Below are positions 22,650-34,994 of a DNA stretch of 64,000 nt, in pieces (positions within the stretch are counted from its first letter, which is position 1; each line of letters opens with the position of its first letter). The notes beneath the pieces were generated by a model that worked only from the letters and a program-made list of their open reading frames with translations, did not search any database and had not been told where the DNA came from. Source of the DNA: Mimachlamys varia (lineage: Eukaryota; Mollusca; Bivalvia; Pectinida; Pectinidae); the NCBI GenBank assembly GCA_947623455.1, contig OX392529.1, positions 60,221,186-60,285,185 of the forward strand, written 5' to 3'. A program made the translations under genes and the position numbers.

Positions 22650-22818
22650 CTAACGGAGTTCTCGAACCTTGGTCCATTGATAACATAATGTCGAAAATCT
22701 AGAGCACTTGGCCACAAAGACCCACGACAGACATTGGGATATGCATTCACAACTTCGGTCCTCTTCTCGATGTCATGTATTTTTCTCTTGGATAGATGAT
22801 CGCATTGAACCACTGTTA
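22650..22818 (-). CDS. Putative internal exon of an unidentified minus-strand gene
   Basis: On the minus strand an acceptor-like TACTTTTTATAG precedes base 22818 and a GT donor (TTAG|GTGCTT) follows base 22650. The 169-bp interval is open and encodes protein-like, non-repetitive sequence: an N-terminal CDHLSKRKIHDIEKRTEV and, further on, GSLWPSALDFRHY. The exon would enter in phase 1 and leave in phase 2. I do not recognise the family. Amino-acid composition (Trp, two Cys, Tyr, charged residues) is unlike the surrounding repeats. The acceptor has only a modest pyrimidine tract and no neighbouring exon was found, so this is tentative. Confidence 0.4.
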
Positions 22819-24270
22819 CTATAAAAAGTAAATCATGTGTTAGATAGAAGGCGTTGTGCACATCAAGAGACGCTGTCAAATAAGCTTTAGACCCTAATCC
22901 TCCAACTTACATGTATAATATTATATCCTTCCAAATTTTTGTCGGTTTCGTTTATTTTATGTAAATATTAATCCTTGTAAATATGACATTATACAGGTGT
23001 CATTAAGTAAATTATCAACAGTCAGGTGCCGTACGAACGAGCAATTAATTAACGGTAAGTCGATTCCAGACGTATATATAAATCAATGCACTAGCAAATT
23101 AACGCCATTATTCTACAAGAATTGACTTAACTCCTTGTTAAACGGTTTCAATGCTACAATGAAGACTGAGACTAAAAGTAGATACAGTAGAATATACTGT
23201 CATGCCTAGTTGTGTAGCGTAAAAAGGCACCGAAAGCCATCACATCAAGAACTTGACGTGGGTAAACAAATGCAAAAAGATCAAGTGACAATATCAGAGG
23301 GAAAGCGGCGAAACAAGCAAATTGCTACTATTGATATTCTGTTTCGGAGACAGCTCACATTCCGAAAAAGTACTTAAAAATAAAAATGAACAAACAGCTT
23401 TATGTTGTGTCTGAAGGATCCCGGGGGCATTTGCTGACATCTGAACAATGTGCAAAATAATTAGAAAAAATACATATATAGGTATTTATGTCTCGGCTGC
23501 AGGGTGGTTCGAGAAACGCAGGTTCATGAAGAATATGAGTAGGTTTTATGGTTGCAATCTTTGTCTCATTGAGAGATATTTTATATCCTCGTGTGATATC
23601 AAGGTTGACGTTTTTTTTCAATTTGGTATGTTTATTTGTGATTGAGAATGAGAATCAGTTCTCAATTTGAGGACTTAAAACTTACCTGGATTTGACCTAG
23701 ATTTACATGACAGGTATTTAGCAGAAGACGCTTACTCTTCCGGAACACCTTGTCTTATTCTTTTGTATTGTACTTTTACAAGTGTCTTCGTGTAAATCCT
23801 TCTTTTGTTCGTATGTTGTCCCCTGTTTGATCGATGTTAACTTCGGATTGTGCTTTTGGGTGACGCTTCAGTATTCCATGATTTGTTTATAAAAAAGTGC
23901 AATTGCTACCACATGTCTATCTGTGTTACTTACAAAGGAATGCTTAATTTACGTCTGCTACTTTGAAACCCAGACGTGCATTATCACCAAGCAACGATTA
24001 TCAAGAAATCAAGAAAGAATAGTTATTGCATAAAACATGCTATAAAAAGCTTTGGCGACATTTCTCTAGCATTCCAGTGGGCATGTGGCTAGGACACCGT
24101 GCAGAGTAAGAAAGCATCACTGCCAAGTTCTACCGAGAGGGAACTGACATCTGTCCACTTGAAAAATACTAACATATTTACGAACTATATGTTAATGTAT
24201 ACAATAGCCACTGCACAAGGTAATTCCATTGTACTTATGTGTTACCCGCCAATTTCGTCTACTACTCTTA
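22819..24270. other. Unique AT-rich sequence, nothing secure
   Basis: No array, RNA gene or convincing exon. Overlapping short frames near 23400-23650 on both strands lack splice signals that I would trust. Confidence 0.55.
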
Positions 24271-27200
24271 TCTACCAGTCTCAATGTGACATGTTCAGAA
24301 CACGGTCCTTACGCTGGGTCTACCAGTCTTAATGTGACATGTTCAGCCCACGGTCCTTACGCTGGGTGTACCAGTCTCAATGTGAAGTGTTCAGCCCACG
24401 GTCCTTACCCTGGGTCTACCAGTCTCAATGTGACATGTTCAGAACACGCTCCTTACGCTGGGTCTACAGTCTCAATGTGAAGTGTTCAGCCCACGGTCCT
24501 TACCCTAGGTCTACCAGTCTCAATGTGACATGTTCAGAACACGCTCCTTACGCTGGGTCTACCAGTCTCAATGTGACGTGTTCAGCCCAAGGTCCTTACC
24601 CTGGGTCTACCAGTCTCAATGTGACATGTTCAACCCACGGTCTTTACTGTGGGTCTACCAGTCTCAATGTGACATGTTCAGCCCACGGTCTTTACTCTGG
24701 GACTACCAGTCTCAATGTGACATGTTCAACCCACGGTCTTTACTGTGGGTCTACCAGTCTCAATGTGACATGTTCAGCCCACGGTCCTTACTCTGGGTCT
24801 ACCAGTCTCAATGTGACATGTTCAACCCACGGTCCTTACCCTGGGTCTACAAGTCTCAACGTGAAATGTTTAGCCCACCGTCCTTACTCTGGGTCTACAC
24901 CAGTCTCAATATGACATGTTCAGCGCACGTTCCTTACCATGGGTCTACCAGTCTCAATGTGACGTGTTCAGTGCACGGTCCTTACGCTGGGTCTACCAGT
25001 CTCAATGTGACATGTTCTGCCCACGGTCCTTACCCTGTGTCTACCAGCCTCAATGTGACGTGTTCAGTCCACGGTCCTTACCCTGGGTCTACCAGTCTCA
25101 ATGTGACATGTTCAGTGCACGGTCCTTACCCTGGGTCTACCAGTCTCAATATGACATGTTCAGCGAACGGTCCTTACCCTGGGTCTACCAGTCTCAATGT
25201 GACGTGTTCAGCCCAAGGTCCTTACGCTGGGTCTACCAGTCTCAATGTGACGTGCTCAGGCCACGGTCCTTACCCTGGGTCTACCAGTCTCAATGTGACA
25301 TGTTCAGGCCACGGTCCTTACCCTGGGTCTACCAGTCTCAATGTGACATGTTCAGGCCACGGTCCTTACGCTGGGTCTACCAGTCTCAATGTGACGTGTT
25401 CAGGCCACGGTCCTTACTCTGGGTCTACCAGTCTCAATGTGACATGTTCAGCCCAAGGTCCTTACCCTGGGTCTACCAGTCGCAATGTGACGTGTTCAGC
25501 CTACGGTCCTTACCCTGGGTCTACCAGTCTCAATGTGACATGTTCAGCCCAAGGTTCTTACCATGGGCCTACCAGTCTCAATGTGACATGTTCAGGCCAT
25601 GGTCCTTACGCTGGGTCTACCAGTCTCAATGTGACATGTTCAGCCCAAGGTCCTTACCCTGGGTCAACCAGTCTCAATGTGACGTAATCAGGACACGGTT
25701 CTTACTCTGGGTCTACCAGTCTCAGTGTGACGTGTTCAGCCCAAGGTCCTTACCCTGGGTCTACCATTCTCAATGTGACATGTTCAGCCCACGGTCCATA
25801 CGATGGGTCTACCAGTCTCAATGTGACATGTTCAGCCCACGGTCCTTACGCTGGGTCTACCAGTCTCAGTGTGACGTGTTCAGCCCAAGGTCCTTACCCT
25901 GGGTCTACCATTCTCAATGTGACATGTTCAGCCCACGGTCCATACGATGGGTCTACCAGTCTCAATGTGACATGTTCAGCCCACGGTCCTTACGCTGGGT
26001 CTACCAGTCTCAATGTGACATGTTCAGTCCAAGGTTCTTACCCTGGGTCTACCATTCTCAATGTGACATGTTCAGCCCACAGTCCTTACGCTGGGTCTTC
26101 CAGTCTCAATGTGACGTGTTCAGCCCACGGTCCTTACCTTGGGTCTACATGTACCAGTCTCAATGTGACATGTTCAGGCCACGGTCCTTACCCTGGGTCT
26201 ACCAGTCTCAATGTGACGTGTTCAGGCCACGGTCCTTACTCTGGGTCTACCAGTCTCAATGTGACATGTTCAGCCCAAGTTCCTTACCCTGGGTCTACCA
26301 GTCTCAATGTGACGTGTTCAGCCTACGGTCCTTACCCTAGGTCTACCAGTCTCAATGTGACGTGTTCAGGCCACGGTCCTTACTCTGGGTCTACCAGTCT
26401 CAATGTGACGTATTCAGAGCACGGTCCTTACCCTGGGTCTACCAGTCTCAATGTGACATGTTCAGCCCAAGGTCCTTACCCTGGGTCTACCAGTCTCAAT
26501 GTGACGTGTTCAGCCCAAGGTCCTTACCATGGGTCTACCAGTCTCAATGAGACGTGTTCAGGCCACGGTGCTTGCCCTGGGTCTACCAGTCGCAATGTGA
26601 CGTGTTCAGGCCACGGTCCTTACCCTGGGTCTACCAGTCTCAATGTGACGTGTTCAGCCCAAGGTCCTTACCCTGGGTCTACCAGTCTCAATGTGACGTG
26701 TTCAGCCCACGGTCCTTACGCTGGGTCTACCAGTCTCAATGTGACGTGTTCACCCCACGGCCCTTACGCTGGGTCTACCAGTCTCAATGTGACGTGTTCA
26801 ACCCACGGTCCTTACCCTGGGTCTACCAGTCTCAATGTGACGTGTTCAGCCCAAGGTCCTTACCCTGGGTCTACTAGTCTCAATGTGACATGTTCAGCCC
26901 AAGGTCCTTACCCTGGGTCTACCAGTCTCAATGTGACATGTTCAGCCCACGGTCCTTACCCTGGGTCTACCAGTCTCAATGTGACATGTTCAGCCCACGG
27001 TCCTTACGCTGGGTCTACCAGTCTCAATGTGACATGTTCAGCCCAAGGTCCTTACCCTGGGTGTACCAGTCTCATTGTGACATGTTCAGCCCACGGTCCT
27101 TACGCTGGGTCTACCAGTCTCAATGTGACATGTTCAGCCCACGGTCCTTACGCTGGGTCTACCAGTCTCAATGTGACGTGTTCAGGCCACGGTCCTTACT

Positions 27201-30200
27201 CTGGGTCTACCAGTCTCAATGTGACATGTTCAGCCCAAGTTCCTTACCCTGGGTCTACCAGTCTCAATGTGACGTGTTCAGCCTACGGTCCTTACCCTAG
27301 GTCTACCAGTCTCAATGTGACGTGTTCAGGCCACGGTCCTTACTCTGGGTCTACCAGTCTCAATGTGACGTGTTCAGCCCAAGGTCCTTACCATGGGTCT
27401 ACCAGTCTCAATATGACATGTTCAGCCCAAGGTCCTTACCCTGGGTCTACCAGTCTCAATGTGACGTGTTCAGCCCAAGGTCCTTACCATGGGTCTACCA
27501 GTCTCAATGAGACGTGTTCAGGCCACGGTGCTTGCCCTGGGTCTACCAGTCTCAATGTGACGTGTTCAGGCCACGGTCCTTACCCTGGGTCTACCAGTCT
27601 CAATGTGACGTGTTCAGCCCAAGGTCCTTACCCTGGGTCTAGCAGTCTCAATGTGACGTGTTCAGCGCACGATCCTTACCCTGGGTCTACCAGTCTCAAT
27701 GTGACGTGTTCAGCCCAAGGTCCTTACTCTGGGTCTACCAGTCTCAATGTGACGTGTTCAGCCCAAGGTCCTTACCCTGGGTCTACCAGTCTCAATGTGA
27801 CATGTTCAGCCCACGGTCCTTACGCTGGGTCTACCAGTCTCAATGTGACGTGTTCACCCCACGGCCCTTACGCTGGGTCTACCAGTCTCAATGTGACGTG
27901 TTCAACCCACGGTCCTTACCCTGGGTCTACCAGTCTCAATGTGACGTGTTCAGCCCAAGGTCCTTACCCTGGGTCTACCAGTCTCAATGTGACATGTTCA
28001 GCCCAAGGTCCTTACCCTGGGTCTACCAGTCTCAATGTGACATGTTCAGCCCACGGTCCTTACCCTGGGTCTACCAGTCTCAATGTGACATGTTCAGCCC
28101 ACGGTCCTTACGCTGGGTCTACCAGTCTCAATGTGACATGTTCAGCCCAAGGTCCTTACCCTGGGTCTACCAGTCTCATTGTGACATGTTCAGCCCACGG
28201 TCCTTACGCTGGGTCTACCAGTCTCAATGTGACATGTTCAGCCCACGGTCCTTACGCTGGGTCTACCAGTCTCAATGTGACGTGTTCACCCCACGGCCCT
28301 TACGCTGGGTCTACCAGTCTCAATGTGACGTGTTCAACCCACGGTCCTTACCCTGGGTCTACCAGTCTCAATGTGACGTGTTCAGCCCAAGGTCCTTACC
28401 CTGGGTCTACCAGTCTCAATGTGACATGTTCAGCCCAAGGTCCTTACCCTGGGTCTACCAGTCTCAATGTGACATGTTCAGCCCACGGTCCTTACCCTGG
28501 GTCTACCAGTCTCAATGTGACATGTTCAGCCCACGGTCCTTACGCTGGGTCTACCAGTCTCAATGTGACATGTTCAGCCCAAGGTCCTTACCCTGGGTCT
28601 ACCAGTCTCATTGTGACATGTTCAGCCCACGGTCCTTACGCTGGGTCTACCAGTCTCAATGTGACATGTTCAGCCCACGGTCCTTACGCTGGGTCTACCA
28701 GTCTCAATGTGACGTGTTCAGGCCACGGTCCTTACTCTGGGTCTACCAGTCTCAGTGTGACGTGTTCAGCCCAAGGTCCTTACCCTGGGTCTACCAGTCT
28801 CAATGTGACATGTTCAGCCCACGGTCCTTACGCTGGGTCTACCAGTCTCAATGTAACATGTTCAGCCCACGGTCCTTACGCTGGGTCTACCAGTCTCAAT
28901 GTGACATGTTCAGTCCAAGTTCCTTACCCTCGGTCTATACCAGTCTCAATGTGACATGTTCAGTGCACGGTCCTTACGCTGGGTCTACCAGTCTCAATGT
29001 GACATGTTCTGCCCACGGTCCTTACCCTGTGTCTACCAGCCTCAATGTGACGTGTTCAGTCCAAGGTCCTTACCCTGGGTCTACCAGTCTCAATGTGACA
29101 TGTTCAGTGCACGGTCCTTACCCTGGGTCTACCAGTCTCAATGTGACATGTTCAGCGAACGGTCCTTACCCTGGGTCTACCAGTCTCAATGTGACGTGTT
29201 CAGCCCAAGGTCCTTACGCTGGGTCTACCAGTCTCAATGTGACGTGCTCAGGCCACGGTCCTTACCCTGGGTCTACCAGTCTCAATGTGACATGTTCAGG
29301 CCACGGTCCTTACGCTGGGTCTACAAGTCTCAATGTGACGTGTTCAGGCCACGGTCCTTACTCTGGGTCTACCAGTCTCAATGTGACATGTTCAGCCCAA
29401 GGTCCTTACCCTGGGTCTACCAGTCGCAATGTGACGTGTTCAGCCTACGGTCCTTACCCTGGGTCTACCAGTCTCAATGTGACATGTTCAGCCCAAGGTT
29501 CTTACCATGGGCCTACCAGTCTCAATGTGACATGTTCAGGCCATGGTCCTTACGCTGGGTCTACCAGTCTCAATGTGACATGTTCAGCCCAAGGTCCTTA
29601 CCCTGGGTCAACCAGTCTCAATGTGACGTGTTCAGGACACGGTTCTTACTCTGGGTCTACCAGTCTCAGTGTGACGTGTTCAGCCCAAGGTCCTTACCCT
29701 GGGTCTACCATTCTCAATGTGACATGTTCAGCCCACGGTCCATACGATGGGTCTACCAGTCTCAATGTGACATGTTCAGCCCACGGTCCTTACGCTGGGT
29801 CTACCAGTCTCAGTGTGACGTGTTCAGCCCAAGGTCCTTACCCTGGGTCTACCATTCTCAATGTGACATGTTCAGCCCACGGTCAATACGATGGGTCTAC
29901 CAGTCTCAATGTGACATGTTCAGCCCACGGTCCTTACGCTGGGTCTACCAGTCTCAATGTGACATGTTCAGCGAACGGTCCTTACCCTGGGTCTACCAGT
30001 CTCAATGTGACGTGTTCAGCCCAAGGTCCTTACGCTGGGTCTACCAGTCTCAATGTGACGTGCTCAGGCCACGGTCCTTACCCTGGGTCTACCAGTCTCA
30101 ATGTGACATGTTCAGGCCACGGTCCTTACGCTGGGTCTACAAGTCTCAATGTGACGTGTTCAGGCCACGGTCCTTACTCTGGGTCTACCAGTCTCAATGT

Positions 30201-33200
30201 GACATGTTCAGCCCACGGTCCTTACCCTGGGTCTACCAGTCGCAATGTGACGTGTTCAGCCTACGGTCCTTACCCTGGGTCTACCAGTCTCAATGTGACA
30301 TGTTCAGCCCAAGGTTCTTACCATGGGCCTACCAGTCTCAATGTGACATGTTCAGGCCATGGTCCTTACGCTGGGTCTACCAGTCTCAATGTGACATGTT
30401 CAGCCCAAGGTCCTTACCCTGGGTCAACCAGTCTCAATGTGACGTGTTCAGGACACGGTTCTTACTCTGGGTCTACCAGTCTCAGTGTGACGTGTTCAGC
30501 CCAAGGTCCTTACCCTGGGTCTACCATTCTCAATGTGACATGTTCAGCCCACGGTCCATACGATGGGTCTACCAGTCTCAATGTGACATGTTCAGCCCAC
30601 GGTCCTTACGCTGGGTCTACCAGTCTCAGTGTGACGTGTTCAGCCCAAGGTCCTTACCCTGGGTCTACCATTCTCAATGTGACATGTTCAGCCCACGGTC
30701 AATACGATGGGTCTACCAGTCTCAATGTGACATGTTCAGCCCACGGTCCTTACGCTGGGTCTACCAGTCTCAATGTGACATGTTCAGTCCAAGGTTCTTA
30801 CCCTGGGTCTACCATTCTCAATGTGACATGTTCAGCCCACAGTCCTTACGCTGGGTCTACCAGTCTCAATGTGACGTGTTCAGCCCACGGTCCTTACCTT
30901 GGGTCTACATGTACCAGTCTCAATGTGACATGTTCAGGCCACGGTCCTTACCCTGGGTCTACCAGTCTCAATGTGACGTGTTCAGGCCACGGTCCTTACT
31001 CTGGGTCTACCAGTCTCAATGTGACATGTTCAGCCCAAGTTCCTTACCCTGGGTCTACCAGTCTCAATGTGACGTGTTCCGCCTACGGTCCTTACCCTAG
31101 GTCTACCAGTCTCAATGTGACGTGTTCAGGCTACGGTCCTTACTCTGGGTCTACCAGTCTCAATGTGACGTATTCAGAGCACGGTCCTTACCCTGGGTCT
31201 ACCAGTCTCAATGTGACATGTTCAGCCCAAGGTCCTTACCCTGGGTCTACCAGTCTCAATGTGACGTGTTCAGCCCAAGGTCCTTACCATGGGTCTACCA
31301 GTCTCAATGAGACGTGTTCAGGCCACGGTGCTTGCCCTGGGTCTACCAGTCTCAATGTGACGTGTTCAGGCCACGGTCCTTACCCTGGGTCTACCAGTCT
31401 CAATGTGACGTGTTCAGCCCAAGGTCCTTACCCTGGGTCTAGCAGTCTCAATGTGACGTGTTCAGCGCACGATCCTTACCCTGGGTATACCAGTCTCAAT
31501 GTGACGTGTTCAGCCCAAGGTCCTTACTCTGGGTCTACCAGTCTCAATGTGACGTGTTCAGCCCAAGGTCCTTACCCTGGGTCTACCAGTCTCAATGTGA
31601 CATGTTCAGCCCACGGTCCTTACGCTGGGTCTACCAGTCTCAATGTGACGTGTTCACCCCACGGCCCTTACGCTGGGTCTACCAGTCTCAATGTGACGTG
31701 TTCAACCCACGGTCCTTACCCTGGGTCTACCAGTCTCAATGTGACGTGTTCAGCCCAAGGTCCTTACCCTGGGTCTACCAGTCTCAATGTGACATGTTCA
31801 GCCCAAGGTCCTTACCCTGGGTCTACCAGTCTCAATGTGACATGTTCAGCCCACGGTCCTTACGCTGGGTCTACCAGTCTCAATGTGACATGTTCAGCCC
31901 ACGGTCCTTACGCTGGGTCTACCAGTCTCAATGTGACATGTTCAGCCCACGGTCCTTACGCTGGGTCTACCAGTCTCAATGTAACATGTTCAGCCCACGG
32001 TCCTTACGCTGGGTCTACCAGTCTCAATGTGACATGTTCAGTCCAAGTTCCTTACCCTGGGTCTATACCAGTCTCAATGTGACATGTTCAGGCCACGGTC
32101 CTTACCCTGGGTCTACCAGTCTCAATGTAACGTGTTCAGCCCAAGGTCCTTACCCTGGGTCTACCAGTCTCAATGTGACGTGTTCAGCCTACGGTCCTTA
32201 CGCTGGGTCTACCTGTCTCAATGTGACGTGTTCAGGCCACGGTCCTTACGCTGGGTCTACCAGTCTCAATGTGACATGTTCAGCCCACGGTCCTTACCCT
32301 GGGTCTACCAGTCTCAATGTGACATGTTCAGCCCAAGGTCCTTACCCTGGGTCTACCAGTCTCAATGTGACGTGTTCAGCCTACGGTCCTTACCCTGGGT
32401 CTACCAGTCTCAATGTGACATGTTCAGGCCACGGTCCTTACGCTGGGTCTACCAGTCTCAATGTGACGTGTTCAGCCCACGGTCCTTACTCTGGGTCTAC
32501 CAGTCTCAATGTGACATGTTCAGCCCAAGTTCCTTACCCTGGGTCTATCAGTCTCAATGTGACATGTTCAGCCTACGGTCCTTACCCTAGGTCTACCAGT
32601 CTCAATGTGACGTGTTCAGCCCAAGGTCCTTACCCTGGGTCTACCAGTCTCAATGTGACGTGTTCAGCACAAGGTCCTTACCATGGGTCTACCAGTCTCA
32701 ATGAGACGTGTTCAGGCCACGGTGCTTGCCCTGGGTCTACCAGTCTCAATGTGACGTGTTGAGGCCACGGTCCTTACCCTGGGTCTACCAGTCTCAATGT
32801 GACGTGTTCAGCCCAAGGTCCTTACCCTGGGTCTAGCAGTCTCAATGTGACGTGTTCAGCGCACGATCCTTACCCTGGGTCTACCAGTCTCAATGTGACG
32901 TGTTCAGCCCAAGGTCCTTACTCTGGGTCTACCAGTCTCAATGTGACGTGTTCAGCCCAAGGTCCTTACCCTGGGTCTACCAGTCTCAATGTGACATGTT
33001 CAGCCCACGGTCCTTACGCTGGGTCTACCAGTCTCAATGTGACGTGTTCACCCCACGGCCCTTACGCTGGGTCTACCAGTCTCAATGTGACGTGTTCAAC
33101 CCACGGTCCTTACCCTGGGTCTACCAGTCTCAATGTGACGTGTTCAGCCCAAGGTCCTTACCCTGGGTCTACCAGTCTCAATGTGACATGTTCAGCCCAA

Positions 33201-34238
33201 GGTCCTTACCCTAGGTCTACCAGTCTCAATGTGACGTGTTCAGGCCACGGTCCTTACTCTGGGTCTACCAGTCTCAATGTGACGTATTCAGAGCACGGTC
33301 CTTACCCTGGGTCTACCAGTCTCAATGTGACGTGTTCAGCCCAAGGTCCTTACCCTGGGTCTACCAGTCTCAATGTGACGTGTTCAGCCCAAGGTCCTTA
33401 CCATGGGTCTACCAGTCTCAATGTGACATGTTCAGGCCACGGTGCTTGCCCTGGGTCTACCAGTCTCAATGTGACGTGTTCAGGCCACGGTCCTTACCCT
33501 GGGTCTACCAGTCTCAATGTGACGTGTTCAGCCCAAGGTCCTTACCCTGGGTCTAGCAGTCTCAATGTGACGTGTTCAGCGCACGATCCTTACCCTGGGT
33601 CTACCAGTCTCAATGTGACGTGTTCAGCCCAAGGTCCTTACTCTGGGTCTACCAGTCTCAATGTGACATGTTCAGCCCAAGGTCCTTACCCTGGGTCTAC
33701 CAGTCTCAATGTGACATGTTCAGCCCAAGGTCCTTACGCTGGGTCTACCAGTCTCAATGTGACGTGTTCACCCCACGGCCCTTACGCTGGGTCTACCAGT
33801 CTCAATGTCACGTGTTCAACCCACGGTCCTTACCCTGGGTCTACCAGTCTCAATGTGACGTGTTCAGCCCAAGGTCCTTACCCTGGGTCTACCAGTCTCA
33901 ATGTGACATGTTCAGCCCAAGGTCCTTACCCTGGGTCTACCAGTCTCAATGTGACATGTTCAGCCCACGGTCCTTACGCTGGGTCTACCAGTCTCAATGT
34001 GACATGTTCAGCCCACGGTCCTTACGCTGGGTCTACCAGTCTCAATGTGACATGTTCAGCCCAAGGTCCTTACCCTGGGTCTACCAGTCTCATTGTGACA
34101 TGTTCAGCCCACGGTCCTTACTCTGGGTCTACCAGTCTCAATGTGACATGTTCAGCCCACGGTCCTTACGCTGGGTCTACCAGTCTCAATGTGACGTGTT
34201 CAGGCCACGGTCCTTACTCTGGGTCTACCAGTCTCAGT

Positions 34239-34994
34239 GTCACATTGAGACTGGTAGACCCAGAGTAAGGACCGTGGGCTGAACACGTCACATTGAGACT
34301 GGTAGACCCAGGGTAAGGACCGTGGCCTGAACACGTCACATTGAGACTGGTAGACCCATGGTAAGGACCGTGGCCTGAACACGTCACATTGAGACTGGTA
34401 GACCTAGGGTAAGGACCGTAGGCTGAACATGTCACATTGAGACTGATAGACCCAGGGTAAGGAACTTGGGCTGAACACGTCACATTGAGACTGGTAGACC
34501 CATGGTAAGGACCGTGGCCTGAACACGTCACATTGAGACTGGTAGACCCAGGGTAAGGACCGTGGCCTGAACACGTCACATTGAGACTGGTAGACCCAGC
34601 GTAAGGACCGTGGGCTGAACATGTCACATTGAGACTGGTAGACCCAGGGTAAGGACCTTGTGCTGAACACGTCACATTGAGACTGATAGACCCAGAGTAA
34701 GGACCTTGGGCTGAACACGTCACATTGAGACTGGTAGACCCAGGGTAAGGATCGTGCGCTGAACACGTCACATTGAGACTGCTAGACCCAGGGTAAGGAC
34801 CTTGGGCTGAACACGTCACATTGAGACTGGTAGACCCAGGGTAAGGACCGTGGCCTGAACACGTCACATTGAGACTGGTAGACCCAGGGCAAGCACCGTG
34901 GCCTGAACATGTCACATTGAGACTGGTAGACCTAGGGTAAGGACCGTAGGCTGAACATGTCACATTGAGACTGATAGACCCAGGGTAAGGAACG
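34239..34994 (-). repeat. Inverted block 1 of the 48-bp satellite
   Basis: Units switch to the opposite orientation here for 756 bp. The left junction is head-to-head (GTCTCAGTGTCACATTGAGAC) and the right junction is palindromic around AAGGAACGTCCTT. The block has the same junctions as blocks 2 and 3 but lacks 192 bp, exactly four units. Confidence 0.93.

Noticed and set aside
25727..32082. Open frames of 1075 and 1474 codons in the 48-bp array as a giant mucin-like gene
   Set aside because: Two forward frames are equally open, frames switch repeatedly through indels, substitutions show no codon-position bias that I can see, and no promoter or upstream exon was found. Best explained by a 48-bp unit with few stop codons.
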